Part shown: piece after piece, positions 15,909-24,286 of the stretch
Layout of the letters: each line of letters starts with the position of its first letter
Numbering within the stretch: the stretch's first letter is position 1
DNA from: Prosthecobacter gellanilyticus
GTDB lineage: Bacteria; Verrucomicrobiota; Verrucomicrobiia; Verrucomicrobiales; Verrucomicrobiaceae
Reading direction: 5' to 3'
Assembly (NCBI RefSeq): GCF_007992435.1
Contig: NZ_BKAG01000001.1
Span: forward strand, 124,001 to 188,000
Length of the DNA stretch: 64,000 bases
Program-made: the position numbers and the translations under genes
The notes under the pieces: generated by a model
What the model was told of the DNA's origin: nothing
What the model saw: the letters and a program-made list of their open reading frames with translations, nothing else
The model's database searches: none

Positions 15909-17048
15909 GTGTCCACGCCCTCTGCCTTCCTGCCCGTCCTCGATGCCCTCCCCGCGCGCAAATCGCCGCTGATGGAGAGATTTGCGTCGTTGCTGGAGGT
16001 CAAGACACCCGCCCAACTGGAGGCGATGGCCCGCGAAGCCCGCACCCTGACCCGGCGTAACTTTGGCCGGACCATGCGCATGTTTGCACCGCTCTATGTC
16101 TCCAATGAGTGCGTGAACAACTGCTCCTACTGCGGTTTTTCCCGGGACAACACCAGCATCATGCGGGTGACTTTGACCATCGACCAGGTGGTGAAAGAGG
16201 CCCGGCACCTTGTGGACCAGGGATTCCGCAACATCCTGCTGGTGGCCGGCGAGCACCCGAAATTTGTCAGCAACGGCTACCTGGAGGAGTGCATCCGCGC
16301 CATCCGGGACTTTGTGCCCACCATCGGCATCGAGGTCGGACCCATGGAAGCGCCTGAATATGAACGCATGGTGCAGGCTGGCTGCGAGGGGCTGGTGGTC
16401 TACCAGGAGACCTATGACCGCGAGATCTACAAGGACATGCACACCGCTGGTCCGAAGAAGGATTTTGACTGGCGCATCGCCTGTCCGGAGCGCGGTTATG
16501 AGGGCGGCTTCCGCCGCATCGGCATCGGCGCGCTCTTTGGCCTCAGTGACTGGCGCCTGGAGGCCCTGAGACTGGCTGCGCACCTGGAGCACCTGAACAA
16601 GCACTGCTGGAAGGCCTGGTTCACTGTGGCTTTCCCCCGTCTGCGACCTGCAGCAGGCGGCTTCCAGCCAATGACAGATTTCCCGGACTGGGCCCTGGTG
16701 CAGACCATCTGCGCCTTCCGCCTGGTCTTCCCTGAGGTGGGCATCGTGCTCAGCACCCGCGAACCCGCCCCACTGCGGGATGCGCTGGCCCCGCTGGGCA
16801 TCACCAGCATGAGCGCTGGCAGCCACACCGAACCCGGCGGCTACACCGGCGCTGGCAGTGACGATCTCCACCAGACCGTCAAAGGCCGCCGCGTGGACCT
16901 CACCGAGCGCGATGACAAGGCCAAGGCTGAAGGCCAGTTCGGCATCGCCGATGAGCGTAGCCCCGCTGAGGTGGCCGCCATGCTCTCCAAACAGGGCCTG
17001 GACGCTGTCTGGAAGGACTGGGACGCCTCCATCCTCTCGGCTGCCTAA
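15909..17048 (+). CDS. thiH: 2-iminoacetate synthase (radical SAM)
   Basis: A 379-residue radical-SAM enzyme that cleaves tyrosine to dehydroglycine (2-iminoacetate) for the thiazole half of thiamine. The cluster-binding Cys68, Cys72 and Cys75 lie in CVNNCSYCGF. VVYQETYD, HTAGPKKDF and RRIGIGALFGL are typical ThiH blocks, and the C-terminal part ends with GLDAVWKDWD. The start is GTG at 15909. Usually the gene lies next to thiS, thiG or thiE, but here it stands alone between the broken GH32-like gene and a gap, and no thiamine riboswitch was seen upstream. Confidence 0.93.
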   Translation: MSTPSAFLPVLDALPARKSPLMERFASLLEVKTPAQLEAMAREARTLTRRNFGRTMRMFAPLYVSNECVNNCSYCGFSRDNTSIMRVTLTIDQVVKEARHLVDQGFRNILLVAGEHPKFVSNGYLEECIRAIRDFVPTIGIEVGPMEAPEYERMVQAGCEGLVVYQETYDREIYKDMHTAGPKKDFDWRIACPERGYEGGFRRIGIGALFGLSDWRLEALRLAAHLEHLNKHCWKAWFTVAFPRLRPAAGGFQPMTDFPDWALVQTICAFRLVFPEVGIVLSTREPAPLRDALAPLGITSMSAGSHTEPGGYTGAGSDDLHQTVKGRRVDLTERDDKAKAEGQFGIADERSPAEVAAMLSKQGLDAVWKDWDASILSAA

Positions 17049-17461
17049 AAGGCTCGCCAAACGAAAGCGCAAACATCTCAAGCGTGGGAGTCCATGGATC
17101 CACAGCAAGAGGTCATGCTCAAGATTCCAGCCTTCTCTGCTCACGCATGCCTATATGGGCTTTGAGCAGACTGCTTTCACCGAAGACCTTTTTGGACGTT
17201 CGTCATTCCGCATTCGGATTTCGTCATTCCAGCTCGGCTGGTGAGTTATCCCACTTCTTCCCAGCCTATATGATTGGGGATGAAGTCGAGCTTAGCTTAC
17301 TCTCAGTCTTATAGGGTGGGTATAAGTGGAACAAGCGTGTTCCTGGTTTGAAAATGGCGGGTTCCACAGCCGAAAACGTTGCGGACAATTTTGGGCATAG
17401 GCTGTGAGTGGTCGCCAACAAGTCTCACTTATGGAAGCTGTTCTCAGAGTTGAGGTGAGTT
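17049..17461. other. intergenic stretch without recognised gene
   Basis: 413 bases between the convergent thiH and rnc genes, AT-richer than the surroundings. An 11-base direct repeat, TTCGTCATTCC, occurs at 17199-17209 and 17220-17230. No ORF with codon use like its neighbours and no clear hairpin terminator was found. It may hold gene remnants. Confidence 0.5.
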
Positions 17462-18202
17462 TTACCCAACGTTCTCACATGTTGTGTTGGAAATTCTAGT
17501 GGTTGTATAATCGGCCGCAGACTCGGTCGGAGGACCCGCTTCCAGAGCCACGCGTGCGGCTTCGACCTCTGCTTCCTTCTTGCTGCGGCCATGGCCACGA
17601 CCCAGCTCACGACCATCCCACTGCACGATCGCGACGAAGGACTTGGCGTGATCAGGACCGCTCTCATGGATGATGCGGTAGCTGGGTGACTGCGGGCTGA
17701 TGGCCTGGAGCATCTCCTGAAGCTGGCCTTTGGGATTCTGATCAACCGGGCTGGCACCCAGGCTCTCGATCTCCGCCGTGAAAAGACGTTTGGCCATGTG
17801 GCGGGCGGCCTCCATGCCTCCATCGATGAACACCGCTCCGGCGACCGCCTCCAGCGCATCCGCGAGGGAAGAGTCACGCTCGCGGCCACCATGGCTCTCT
17901 TCTCCACGCCCCATTAAAAGGAAGCCGCCGAGCTGGATGCCGCGCGCCACCTTGGCCAGGGCCTTGGTGGAGACGAGTTGCGCGCGAGTCTTCGTCAGCA
18001 GGCCTTCATCGGCATCTTTGTAGCGGTCGAAGAGGATCTCCGAGAGCAGCAGCTGGAGCACGGCATCTCCCAGGAATTCCAGACGCTGGTTGTCAGGCTG
18101 GGTGCGCTGGGTCTCATATCCCAGGCTGGCGTGTGTGAGTGCTTCAGTGAGCAGAGAGCGGTCTCGAAAAGAATGACCGAGGACGGATTCCAGGTGTTCC
18201 AT
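17462..18202 (-). CDS. rnc: ribonuclease III
   Basis: A 246-residue double-strand-specific endoribonuclease that processes rRNA precursors and structured transcripts. The signature NQRLEFLGDAVL is at residues 38-49, containing the metal-binding Glu and Asp. The second acidic pair lies in LADALEAVAGAVFID. A C-terminal dsRNA-binding domain starts near residue 158 (NPKGQLQEMLQ) and contains the GRGHGRSKKEAEVEAA helix. The long upstream frame would run through the tRNA gene, so ATG 18202 is chosen. tRNA-His lies 48 bases upstream on the same strand and may be co-transcribed. Confidence 0.94.
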   Translation of the reverse strand: MEHLESVLGHSFRDRSLLTEALTHASLGYETQRTQPDNQRLEFLGDAVLQLLLSEILFDRYKDADEGLLTKTRAQLVSTKALAKVARGIQLGGFLLMGRGEESHGGRERDSSLADALEAVAGAVFIDGGMEAARHMAKRLFTAEIESLGASPVDQNPKGQLQEMLQAISPQSPSYRIIHESGPDHAKSFVAIVQWDGRELGRGHGRSKKEAEVEAARVALEAGPPTESAADYTTTRISNTTCENVG

Positions 18203-18250
18203 GAAGCGCAGTCGGGAGCTGTGGCGCGTGTCCGGGGCGAGTGAAGATGG

Positions 18251-18323
18251 GGTGATCGACGGGATTCGAACCCGCAACAACCAGAATCACAATCTGGGGC
18301 TCTACCATTGAGCTACGACCACC
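18251..18323 (-). tRNA. tRNA-His (anticodon GTG)
   Basis: Read on the minus strand, the cloverleaf is complete. The acceptor stem GTGGTCG pairs with CGATCAC (one G-T pair), preceded by the extra G-1 opposite C73 that marks histidine tRNAs. The anticodon arm CCAGA-TTGTGAT-TCTGG carries GTG. The T arm contains GGTTCGAATCC. The 3' CCA is not encoded. Confidence 0.95.
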
Positions 18324-18416
18324 ATCTCGCGGGCGCGACAGTAGTACATTCAACCGAGTGCGCCAGCGGTTTTTTCAGTTGTCAACGTGCCGGGTCTCCA
18401 GCACTCTCCACTTTCC

Positions 18417-19037
18417 ATGAGTTCTCCCCCTAATAGAGGCAATTCTTCACGTCCCGGCGGCGGTGGCGGCGGTTATCGTCCCGGCGGCCCGCCACGTCCG
18501 GGTGGTCCCCCACGTCCAGGTGGCGGCGGTCCCCCACGTCCGGGAGGTGGCGGCCCTCCACGTCCAGGTGGCACCGGTGCCGGCGGTCCTCCGCGACCCG
18601 GTGGTGGTGGCGGAACAGGCGGTCCCCCACGTCCAGGTGGCGGCGGTGGCCCTGGCGGTCCTCCGCGTCCAGGTGGTGGTGGTCCTCCACGTCCGGGCGG
18701 CCCTCCTCGCCCAGGTGGCGGTGGTGGTCCGCGCCCAGGTGGTTACCGTGGCGGCGGCCGTGGCCGTGGTCGCGGCGGTCCCCCGCAGCGTCGTCCAGAG
18801 CCACCTCCAGATGATGATACAAAGCAGAAGGAAGAAGCCATCGAGCTGGAAGGTGTGATCACCGCCGTGCTCGCGGGCACCATGTTCCGTGTGAAGTTGA
18901 AAAACGAACACGAAGTGCTGGCTCACATCTCGGGCAAGATGCGCAAGAAGTTCATCCGTCTCGTCATCGGTGATGGCGTGAAGCTGGAAATGTCACCCTA
19001 TGACATGGACAAGGCGCGCATTGTTTATCGCCTCTGA
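18417..19037 (+). CDS. infA: translation initiation factor IF-1 with long Gly/Pro/Arg-rich N-terminal extension
   Basis: A 206-residue protein from ATG 18417; a GTG 30 bases earlier is possible but less likely. Residues 139-206 form a normal IF-1 OB fold: [21 protein letters not shown], then LENG-like [24 protein letters not shown]-like [14 protein letters not shown] and ARIVYRL. IF-1 binds the 30S A site with IF-2 and IF-3. Normal IF-1 has about 72 residues. Here about 136 residues precede it, made of around ten PPRPGG-type units, polyglycine and an [11 protein letters not shown] box, then acidic PDDD. The extension should be disordered and RNA-binding. The frame is continuous, so this is one gene. 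Confidence 0.9.
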   Translation: MSSPPNRGNSSRPGGGGGGYRPGGPPRPGGPPRPGGGGPPRPGGGGPPRPGGTGAGGPPRPGGGGGTGGPPRPGGGGGPGGPPRPGGGGPPRPGGPPRPGGGGGPRPGGYRGGGRGRGRGGPPQRRPEPPPDDDTKQKEEAIELEGVITAVLAGTMFRVKLKNEHEVLAHISGKMRKKFIRLVIGDGVKLEMSPYDMDKARIVYRL

Positions 19038-19052
19038 TTTGGATTCTCTCTG

Positions 19053-19601
19053 ATGGCCAAGGACATCGTCTACTTTGATTTGGAAACCCGCCGCACCGCG
19101 AATGACGTGGGCGGCTGGGGGAACAAGCATAAGATGGGCATCTCCATCGCGGTGACTTACAGCACCCGGCTGGGTGAGTACCTGTTCTATGAGGAAGAGG
19201 AAGCGAACGACCTGATCAACCAGCTCGTTCGTGCGGATGTGGTGGTGGGCTTCAATCACATCAGCTTCGACTATGATGTGCTGATGGGTCACACCATCTT
19301 TGATTTCCGTGATCAAGTGCGCAGCTTTGACCTGCTGGTGGATCTGGAAAAGCAGCTCGGTCACCGCATCAAGCTTGAGGACGTGGCCGCGGCCACGCTC
19401 GGCACCGGCAAAACTGCCGATGGGCTGCAAGCTCTGCGCTGGTGGCAGCAGGGCAAGCTCCTCGAGATCGCCGAATACTGCGCCTATGACGTGAAGGTCA
19501 CCAAGTGTGTGCACGAATACGGCGCGAAGAACGGCCACGTGAAATACAACGACCGCAACGGCCGCGAACAAAAAGTGTCGGTGCAGTGGTCGCTGGAGTA
19601 G
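19053..19601 (+). CDS. DEDD-type 3'-5' exonuclease / RNase H-like protein
   Basis: A 182-residue protein. The three exonuclease motifs are visible: YFDLET (Asp and Glu of motif I, residues 7-12), VGFNHISFDYDVL (motif II Asp) and YCAYDVKVT (motif III with Tyr and Asp, DEDDy type). Proteins of this compact type are related to YprB-like ribonuclease-H-fold exonucleases and are often linked to helicases. The gene starts 15 bases after infA and ends four bases from a convergent gene. Substrate (RNA or DNA) is not predictable. Confidence 0.8.
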   Translation: MAKDIVYFDLETRRTANDVGGWGNKHKMGISIAVTYSTRLGEYLFYEEEEANDLINQLVRADVVVGFNHISFDYDVLMGHTIFDFRDQVRSFDLLVDLEKQLGHRIKLEDVAAATLGTGKTADGLQALRWWQQGKLLEIAEYCAYDVKVTKCVHEYGAKNGHVKYNDRNGREQKVSVQWSLE

Positions 19602-19605
19602 AACA

Positions 19606-20526
19606 CTACCTCCTCCTCAGCCGAACAAAAAGTGCGGCATGATCGCTGCCCGTGAGGCGCCAGATCTTGCGCGTCTCCACGACCTCCCAGGCCTTTCCCA
19701 CCCAGATGTGGTCAATGCTCAGCAGCGGCAGACCCACGGGCCAGGTCTCGCGAAACCCACTGCCAGCCCCAGTAAAGGCATGTGTGAAGCGCGTGCGCCA
19801 GACATCGAAGTACACGGACTCGAAAGGCGTGTTGAAGTCACCGACAAAGATGGTGTCATCACGATCCTGTGACTGCGCCAGCACCTCCTTCAACTGCTGC
19901 TCGCGAGAGTGCATCAGGCTTGGATGCACGTCCGCCACCACGACCTGGAACGGCGGGCCCGGCTCATACACTTCAAAACGCGCATAAGCTCCGAGTCCGT
20001 CAAGCTTGCCGCGCTCGCGATAGCGTGAAGGCAGCCGCGAAAGCCAGAGCACACCGCGTGGCATCCAGGCGGCGGTGTAACCAGGCAGCTCTTTTTCATA
20101 AGCCGGCAGATGCTTCGTGAGCTCGGGGCCAGGCTCCACAAAAGCAGCGATCTGCGGATTCAGCTCGCGCACCAGTTCCAGCGCCTCCTGATCCACCGCC
20201 TTCGGACGACACAAGTTCCAGTAGAGCACCGTGATTTCATCCTTGGTTAGGTCAGCGGACGGCGCCGCGGGTGCGGCTGGACCGGATGACCAGGAGAGAG
20301 ACAGCCACCAGCCGAGCAGCACGAGGGTGAGCGCGCCTGCCACCAGCCTTTTCCAAAGCCCTGGAGACAACAGGGTGAGCACCAGCGCCAGGCCCGCGAG
20401 GCAGGGCTTCGGCATCCCATAGAAAAACACCGCCCAGCTGACATGGCGGTCCTTCAGCCAAAGCTGGAGAAGGAGCCCGGCCAGCAAGGCGAGCCAGCCG
20501 AGCACGCGAAAAGCACGAAGAAGCAT
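19606..20526 (-). CDS. membrane-anchored endonuclease/exonuclease/phosphatase-family protein
   Basis: A 306-residue protein. Three hydrophobic helices in the first 90 residues are followed by an EEP-fold domain: VLYWNLCR (with the motif-I Asn), FVEPGPELTKHL, VADVHPSLM, VGDFNTPFES (metal-binding Asp and Asn), SIDHIWVG and GSDHAALFVRL (final Asp-His). The family cleaves phosphodiester or phosphoester bonds in nucleic acids, inositol phosphates or sphingolipids. The three-helix anchor suggests the catalytic domain is exported or at the membrane face. It lies 15 bases downstream of the lipoprotein gene on the same strand. Confidence 0.82.
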   Translation of the reverse strand: MLLRAFRVLGWLALLAGLLLQLWLKDRHVSWAVFFYGMPKPCLAGLALVLTLLSPGLWKRLVAGALTLVLLGWWLSLSWSSGPAAPAAPSADLTKDEITVLYWNLCRPKAVDQEALELVRELNPQIAAFVEPGPELTKHLPAYEKELPGYTAAWMPRGVLWLSRLPSRYRERGKLDGLGAYARFEVYEPGPPFQVVVADVHPSLMHSREQQLKEVLAQSQDRDDTIFVGDFNTPFESVYFDVWRTRFTHAFTGAGSGFRETWPVGLPLLSIDHIWVGKAWEVVETRKIWRLTGSDHAALFVRLRRR

Positions 20527-20541
20527 GCGGCAGCGCTTACA

Positions 20542-21534
20542 TCAGCCTGCCGGAGTGAGCACCACTTTCTGCACGTCCAGCGCTGCAGCCTTGGCCTTGG
20601 TCACGGGATCGATCACCAGGCGCTGCTGGCCTGCGACAGTGATCTCGATCTCACCCAGCGGCACCTCCTGCCATTTCTGGAAGCCGCCGGTGTCCTTCGT
20701 GGTCCACTTCAGGGATTGCGTGCCCTGCTTCAGCTCCACTTCGCTGCCCTCATTGCCACCACCGCAGCCGTAGCTGACGGTGACCTTGTACTTGCCGGGC
20801 TTGGTGACATCAAATTCCCATTCGGCGAAGTCGTCCGCCTCCGTCCAGTAACCCAGGCAGTTCTTCTCGGGCTTCGGCTCAAAGCGCATGTTCTCGGACC
20901 AGGTCGTGGCGTCTTTGGCCAGCAGGGTGATGCTGCCATCGGCGGCCTGCTTGATCTCGTCACCTTCAGCGGTCGGAACGAGGGCGATCTCGATCAGATT
21001 GAAGCTGCCGTCATCCGTGGGCGGGGTGAGCATGGCGAACGGGAAATCTCCCTCCTGTTTGATGTAGACCTCGCCGAGAGACAACTTGGTCGGGGCCATG
21101 GAGGACTGCAGCGTCTTCTTCACCACCAGATCACCCATGCGGAACTGCAGGCCCAGAGAGGAGCGGCGGAGGGTGTAGGTGAGGCGGACCTGATATTTGC
21201 CCCAGCGCTTGGCCTTGAACTTCGTCCACACATAGTTCTCCCAGTGGGCGCCGTTCGAGTGGTCATGCGCCTCGGGTCCGAAGGCGATGATGCCGCGGCT
21301 CGGCAGGTCTTTGCGCTCCAGCGGCTCGGTGCTGGCGAAGTCGCTCATGTCCACGAGGTTCGTTGGCTCGGGCGCTTTTGCAGCAGGCGCCGGTGCCGCT
21401 GCTGGGGCTGGTGCGGCCGCGACGGGCTTGGTCTCAGGTGCTGGCTTCGGTGCAGAAGCCTCCTGCTTTTTGCCGCAGGAGCACAGGGCGAAAGCCAGGA
21501 CGAGGGTGGCCGAGGTCAGAAAGGGGCGGATCAT
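20542..21534 (-). CDS. lipoprotein with two carbohydrate-binding-like beta-sandwich segments
   Basis: A 330-residue protein. The signal sequence ends in a lipobox, ALCSCGKK, with the modified Cys at about residue 18 or 20. An Ala/Pro-rich linker (to about 65) follows. Two beta-rich modules come after it, with W-x-K-Y-x-V-R/T-V-x-Y patterns (KWGKYQVRLTY-like and KPGKYKVTVSYGCGGG). These resemble carbohydrate-binding or galactose-binding-like folds seen on exported fucosidases, but no catalytic domain is present. It could tether a sugar-binding function to the outer membrane. The assignment of the fold is tentative. Confidence 0.65.
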   Translation of the reverse strand: MIRPFLTSATLVLAFALCSCGKKQEASAPKPAPETKPVAAAPAPAAAPAPAAKAPEPTNLVDMSDFASTEPLERKDLPSRGIIAFGPEAHDHSNGAHWENYVWTKFKAKRWGKYQVRLTYTLRRSSLGLQFRMGDLVVKKTLQSSMAPTKLSLGEVYIKQEGDFPFAMLTPPTDDGSFNLIEIALVPTAEGDEIKQAADGSITLLAKDATTWSENMRFEPKPEKNCLGYWTEADDFAEWEFDVTKPGKYKVTVSYGCGGGNEGSEVELKQGTQSLKWTTKDTGGFQKWQEVPLGEIEITVAGQQRLVIDPVTKAKAAALDVQKVVLTPAG

Positions 21535-21662
21535 GGGTGAGATGGGGGCGCGGAACGGGCGGTGGGCTGCAAGAGCAGCACGTTAAAACGGTTTCGCAGG
21601 CGTTTCGTTAGCGGAGATTCCTGCGCTTGGCATTTCGAGCTGCGCTGTCTAGTTTCAGTCCC

Positions 21663-22427
21663 ATGACTCGATTTGTCCTCACGGCCCTGGTTTGGATCAC
21701 TGCCCAGGCTGCCCAGGCTGTGGAGCTAGTTTCAGGACCCACGGTGGCGCAGAGTGCCACGGGGGCGGTCGTCTCCTGGCGCACAGACGTGGCCTGCGGC
21801 ACGCGGCTGAGCTATGGCACCTCGCTGACAAAGCTGGATCAGAAGCTGGAAGGTCCCGTGGGTGCCGAGCACAATGTCACTCTTCCAGGCCTGACGAAGG
21901 GCACGACCTACTACTACGAGGTCGGCAGTGCCCGGCAGAAGCTGGGCGAGGGGAATTTTACCCTGGGCGCTCCTGCCAAAACCAGCGCCGAAACGCCACC
22001 CAAGGCCACTCCGCCGAAGTCCATGCTGGAGAAGGTGATGGATGCCATCAAACCGGACGCCCCGAAGCCTAAACCAGACACCACCGCACCCACGGCAGCC
22101 CGTGCTCCACCCACCCGGCAGACCTGGGGCCGTATTGATTCCCTGCAGGATCACTTCGACCGCCACGGCGCGGATTTTCAGAGCAAGAGCCCGGATGACT
22201 ATGCTGCGCAGGCCTGGCTCTTCCTCCAGCGGGCCAAAGCCGGCGGGCTGCCCATGAAGTGGGATGACTCAGATCAGAGCCTGCGGGTCTACGATCCAAA
22301 AACACGGGCCTTCGCAGCCTACAATCGTGACGGCACCACGAAGACCTATTTCCGTCCAAACAGCCCGACCTATTGGGACCGCCAGCCAGGCAAGCTCATC
22401 CAACCCGCGCAGCTCCCCTTCAAATAA
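21663..22427 (+). CDS. exported protein with N-terminal fibronectin type III-like domain
   Basis: A 254-residue protein from ATG 21663. A signal peptide (residues 1-20) is followed by a domain of about 80 residues with VSWRTDVACGTRLSYG and LPGLTKGTTYYYEV, the pattern of the FN3-like domain in purple acid phosphatases. A Pro/Lys-rich linker (about 108-150) leads to a C-terminal part with W-G-R-I-D and YDPKTRAFAAYNRDG, which looks like a short beta domain. No catalytic motif is seen. The next gene follows after eight bases. Confidence 0.65.
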   Translation: MTRFVLTALVWITAQAAQAVELVSGPTVAQSATGAVVSWRTDVACGTRLSYGTSLTKLDQKLEGPVGAEHNVTLPGLTKGTTYYYEVGSARQKLGEGNFTLGAPAKTSAETPPKATPPKSMLEKVMDAIKPDAPKPKPDTTAPTAARAPPTRQTWGRIDSLQDHFDRHGADFQSKSPDDYAAQAWLFLQRAKAGGLPMKWDDSDQSLRVYDPKTRAFAAYNRDGTTKTYFRPNSPTYWDRQPGKLIQPAQLPFK

Positions 22428-22435
22428 GCCAGCCG

Positions 22436-22705
22436 ATGAAAGTCTCCACCCACACCTGTCCCGTTTGCGGATTTGACCAGCTCAAGGAAGCCCCGCGCAG
22501 CAAGTCTGGCAGCGCCTCCTTTGAGATCTGCCCGGCCTGCGGCTTCCAGTTCGGCGTCAGTGATGATGACGATGGCCTAACCTATGATGAGTGGCGTGAG
22601 GACTGGATCACGCGTGGCATGGAGTGGAGCAGCCGGGGCATAAAAACGCCTCGCGGCTGGAAACCGGAGGCGCTCTTAAAGTCAGTGCTGAAAAAGAAGA
22701 AGTGA
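22436..22705 (+). CDS. small zinc-ribbon protein (CPCC-like)
   Basis: An 89-residue protein from ATG 22436. Two metal-binding pairs, CPVCGF (residues 8-13) and CPACGFQFG (about 32-40), form a zinc ribbon. They are followed by an acidic stretch (SDDDDGLTYDEW) and a Trp-rich helix. This is the layout of the small Cys-rich CPCC-type proteins of unknown role. It lies eight bases after the FN3-like gene and converges with the GDSL hydrolase gene. Confidence 0.75.
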   Translation: MKVSTHTCPVCGFDQLKEAPRSKSGSASFEICPACGFQFGVSDDDDGLTYDEWREDWITRGMEWSSRGIKTPRGWKPEALLKSVLKKKK

Positions 22706-22725
22706 GGCCCTGAGAGCCCGCCTTC

Positions 22726-23490
22726 TTACTTCATGAGTTCAGCCAGCTTTGGCGTGATGGCGTCTGCCCAGATCTGGTAGCCGGCGGCGGAGAGGTGCAG
22801 GAAGTCCGGCATGATCTCCTTCGTCAGGCTGCCATCGGGCTGAAGGAATTTGTCACCGATGTCCAGGAAGTGGATGTTCTTGCCGTCATCGAGCTTGGCG
22901 ATGATCGCATTGACCTGCTTCAGCTTGTCGCGGCCTGGATTCGGGCTGGCCTTCTCCCCCCGTGGGAACACGGCGAGCAGGAGGATCTTTGCCTGCGGCT
23001 GCTTCGCACGCACGGTCTCCACGATCTTGGTCACACCGTTGGCGATGCCTTCCGCAGGATCCGAACCGGAGTTGTTCGTGCCGATCATGATCACCACGGC
23101 CTTGGGCTTGATGGTTTCAAGCTCGCCGTTCTCGATGCGCCAGAGCACATGCTGGGTGCGGTCACCGCCGATGCCGAAGTTCGCGGGAGTGTATTGGCCG
23201 AAGGCTTTGTCCCAGATGTCCTTCTTGCTGCCCCAGCCAGCGGTGATGGAGTCACCGAGGAAGACAAGCTGTGCCTTGCCCTCTTTGGCAATGCCGACGA
23301 ATTTCTCATGGGAGGCCATGAAGCCAGTGTTCGGCTTGCCATCAGGGCCGAGCTTCGGCGCGGCGACATCGGGTGCCTGCGCGGGCAGCTTCACCGCAGG
23401 AGCGGCGGGTTTGGCAGGAGCCGGTGTCTGCGCCTGAAGGGCAACAGAAAGGAGGAGGAGTGAGGTGGTGGCGAGGGCAAGAATTTTCAT
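22726..23490 (-). CDS. exported SGNH/GDSL hydrolase
   Basis: A 254-residue protein with a signal peptide (residues 1-20) and a Pro/Ala-rich linker. The four SGNH blocks are present: GDSITAGWG with nucleophile Ser81, NFGIGGDRTQ (Gly), MIGTNNSGSDP (Asn) and DFLHLSAAGY with the Asp/His pair near the C-terminus. This arrangement is that of the PAF-acetylhydrolase-like group found in many Verrucomicrobia and Planctomycetes, which act as esterases on acylated sugars or lipids. Substrate is not known. Confidence 0.88.
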   Translation of the reverse strand: MKILALATTSLLLLSVALQAQTPAPAKPAAPAVKLPAQAPDVAAPKLGPDGKPNTGFMASHEKFVGIAKEGKAQLVFLGDSITAGWGSKKDIWDKAFGQYTPANFGIGGDRTQHVLWRIENGELETIKPKAVVIMIGTNNSGSDPAEGIANGVTKIVETVRAKQPQAKILLLAVFPRGEKASPNPGRDKLKQVNAIIAKLDDGKNIHFLDIGDKFLQPDGSLTKEIMPDFLHLSAAGYQIWADAITPKLAELMK

Positions 23491-23548
23491 GCGGCACGCA
23501 TGGTGATGAAACGCCTCTATGGAGACAATGCCAAAATCACTGGTCTCT

Positions 23549-24214
23549 TCACTTCACCATCGGCGCCGGATTCAGCAGGTCCTCCCCTGCCCCGCGATGC
23601 TCGGCCAGGAAGCGCTCGGGTGAGATGCGGTTCAGCGCGGCATCCGCATAGCCCACGCCGGGATTGATGTAGGGGCCCTCACGCACCTCGAAGTGCAGGT
23701 GCGCCAGATACTGACCGTCCCCGGTGCCGACGGTGCCGATCTGCTGTCCGCGCCTGACCACGGCATCAGGTGCCACTAGAATCTGGTCCAGGTGGGCATA
23801 CACGGTTTGGATGACGTGCGTATTCACGGCCCCATGCACACGATGCGCCAGGATGATCATCTTTCCCCAGCCGGGTCCGGGCACACCGGCGTAGACCACG
23901 CGGCCGAACCCGGAGGCGAAGACGGGATCCCCAAGATCCGAGTTCTGCCCGCCGATGCCGTTGAGGTCATCTCCCAGGTGCCGGTTGATGCGGAAGGGCT
24001 GCGCATTGTAGGTCAGCGCACCGTGCTCCGAGCCCATCGGCGCGTCGAACCGCGTGGCGAGCGGCAGCCGGGAGATTTCGACTGGCGTCAGGCGCAGAAA
24101 GGCCGGGTCGAAAGGCACCGGGCCAGTCTCTCGCGCCCGCCACACAGCCACGGCGATCAGCAGCAGCGTTAGAAGTGCGGCGAGGAGTCCTGGTAGGCGT
24201 GATCTCATCCCCAT
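23549..24214 (-). CDS. M23-family metallopeptidase (LytM-like), membrane-anchored
   Basis: A 221-residue protein with an N-terminal signal anchor (residues 8-25). The peptidase domain carries H-x3-D (HLGDD near residue 79) and the downstream HLHFEVRE motif near 174 with the zinc-binding His. Y-A-H-L at about 142 is the usual substrate-side motif. The domain layout is that of endopeptidases that cut peptidoglycan cross-links or activate amidases. It is divergent from the Omp85 gene with a short gap. ATG two codons later is an alternative start. Confidence 0.85.
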   Translation of the reverse strand: MGMRSRLPGLLAALLTLLLIAVAVWRARETGPVPFDPAFLRLTPVEISRLPLATRFDAPMGSEHGALTYNAQPFRINRHLGDDLNGIGGQNSDLGDPVFASGFGRVVYAGVPGPGWGKMIILAHRVHGAVNTHVIQTVYAHLDQILVAPDAVVRRGQQIGTVGTGDGQYLAHLHFEVREGPYINPGVGYADAALNRISPERFLAEHRGAGEDLLNPAPMVK

Positions 24215-24286
24215 ACGATGGCATAAAGCATGCGAGAAAGCCCGGCCAGATTGACAAAAGCAGCTTCAAAGGCGAGACGCCGGGGG

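Noticed and set aside
18430-18926. Minus-strand frames opposite the infA extension
   Set aside because: Low-complexity His/Arg/Thr-rich text arises from the complement of the Gly/Pro codons.
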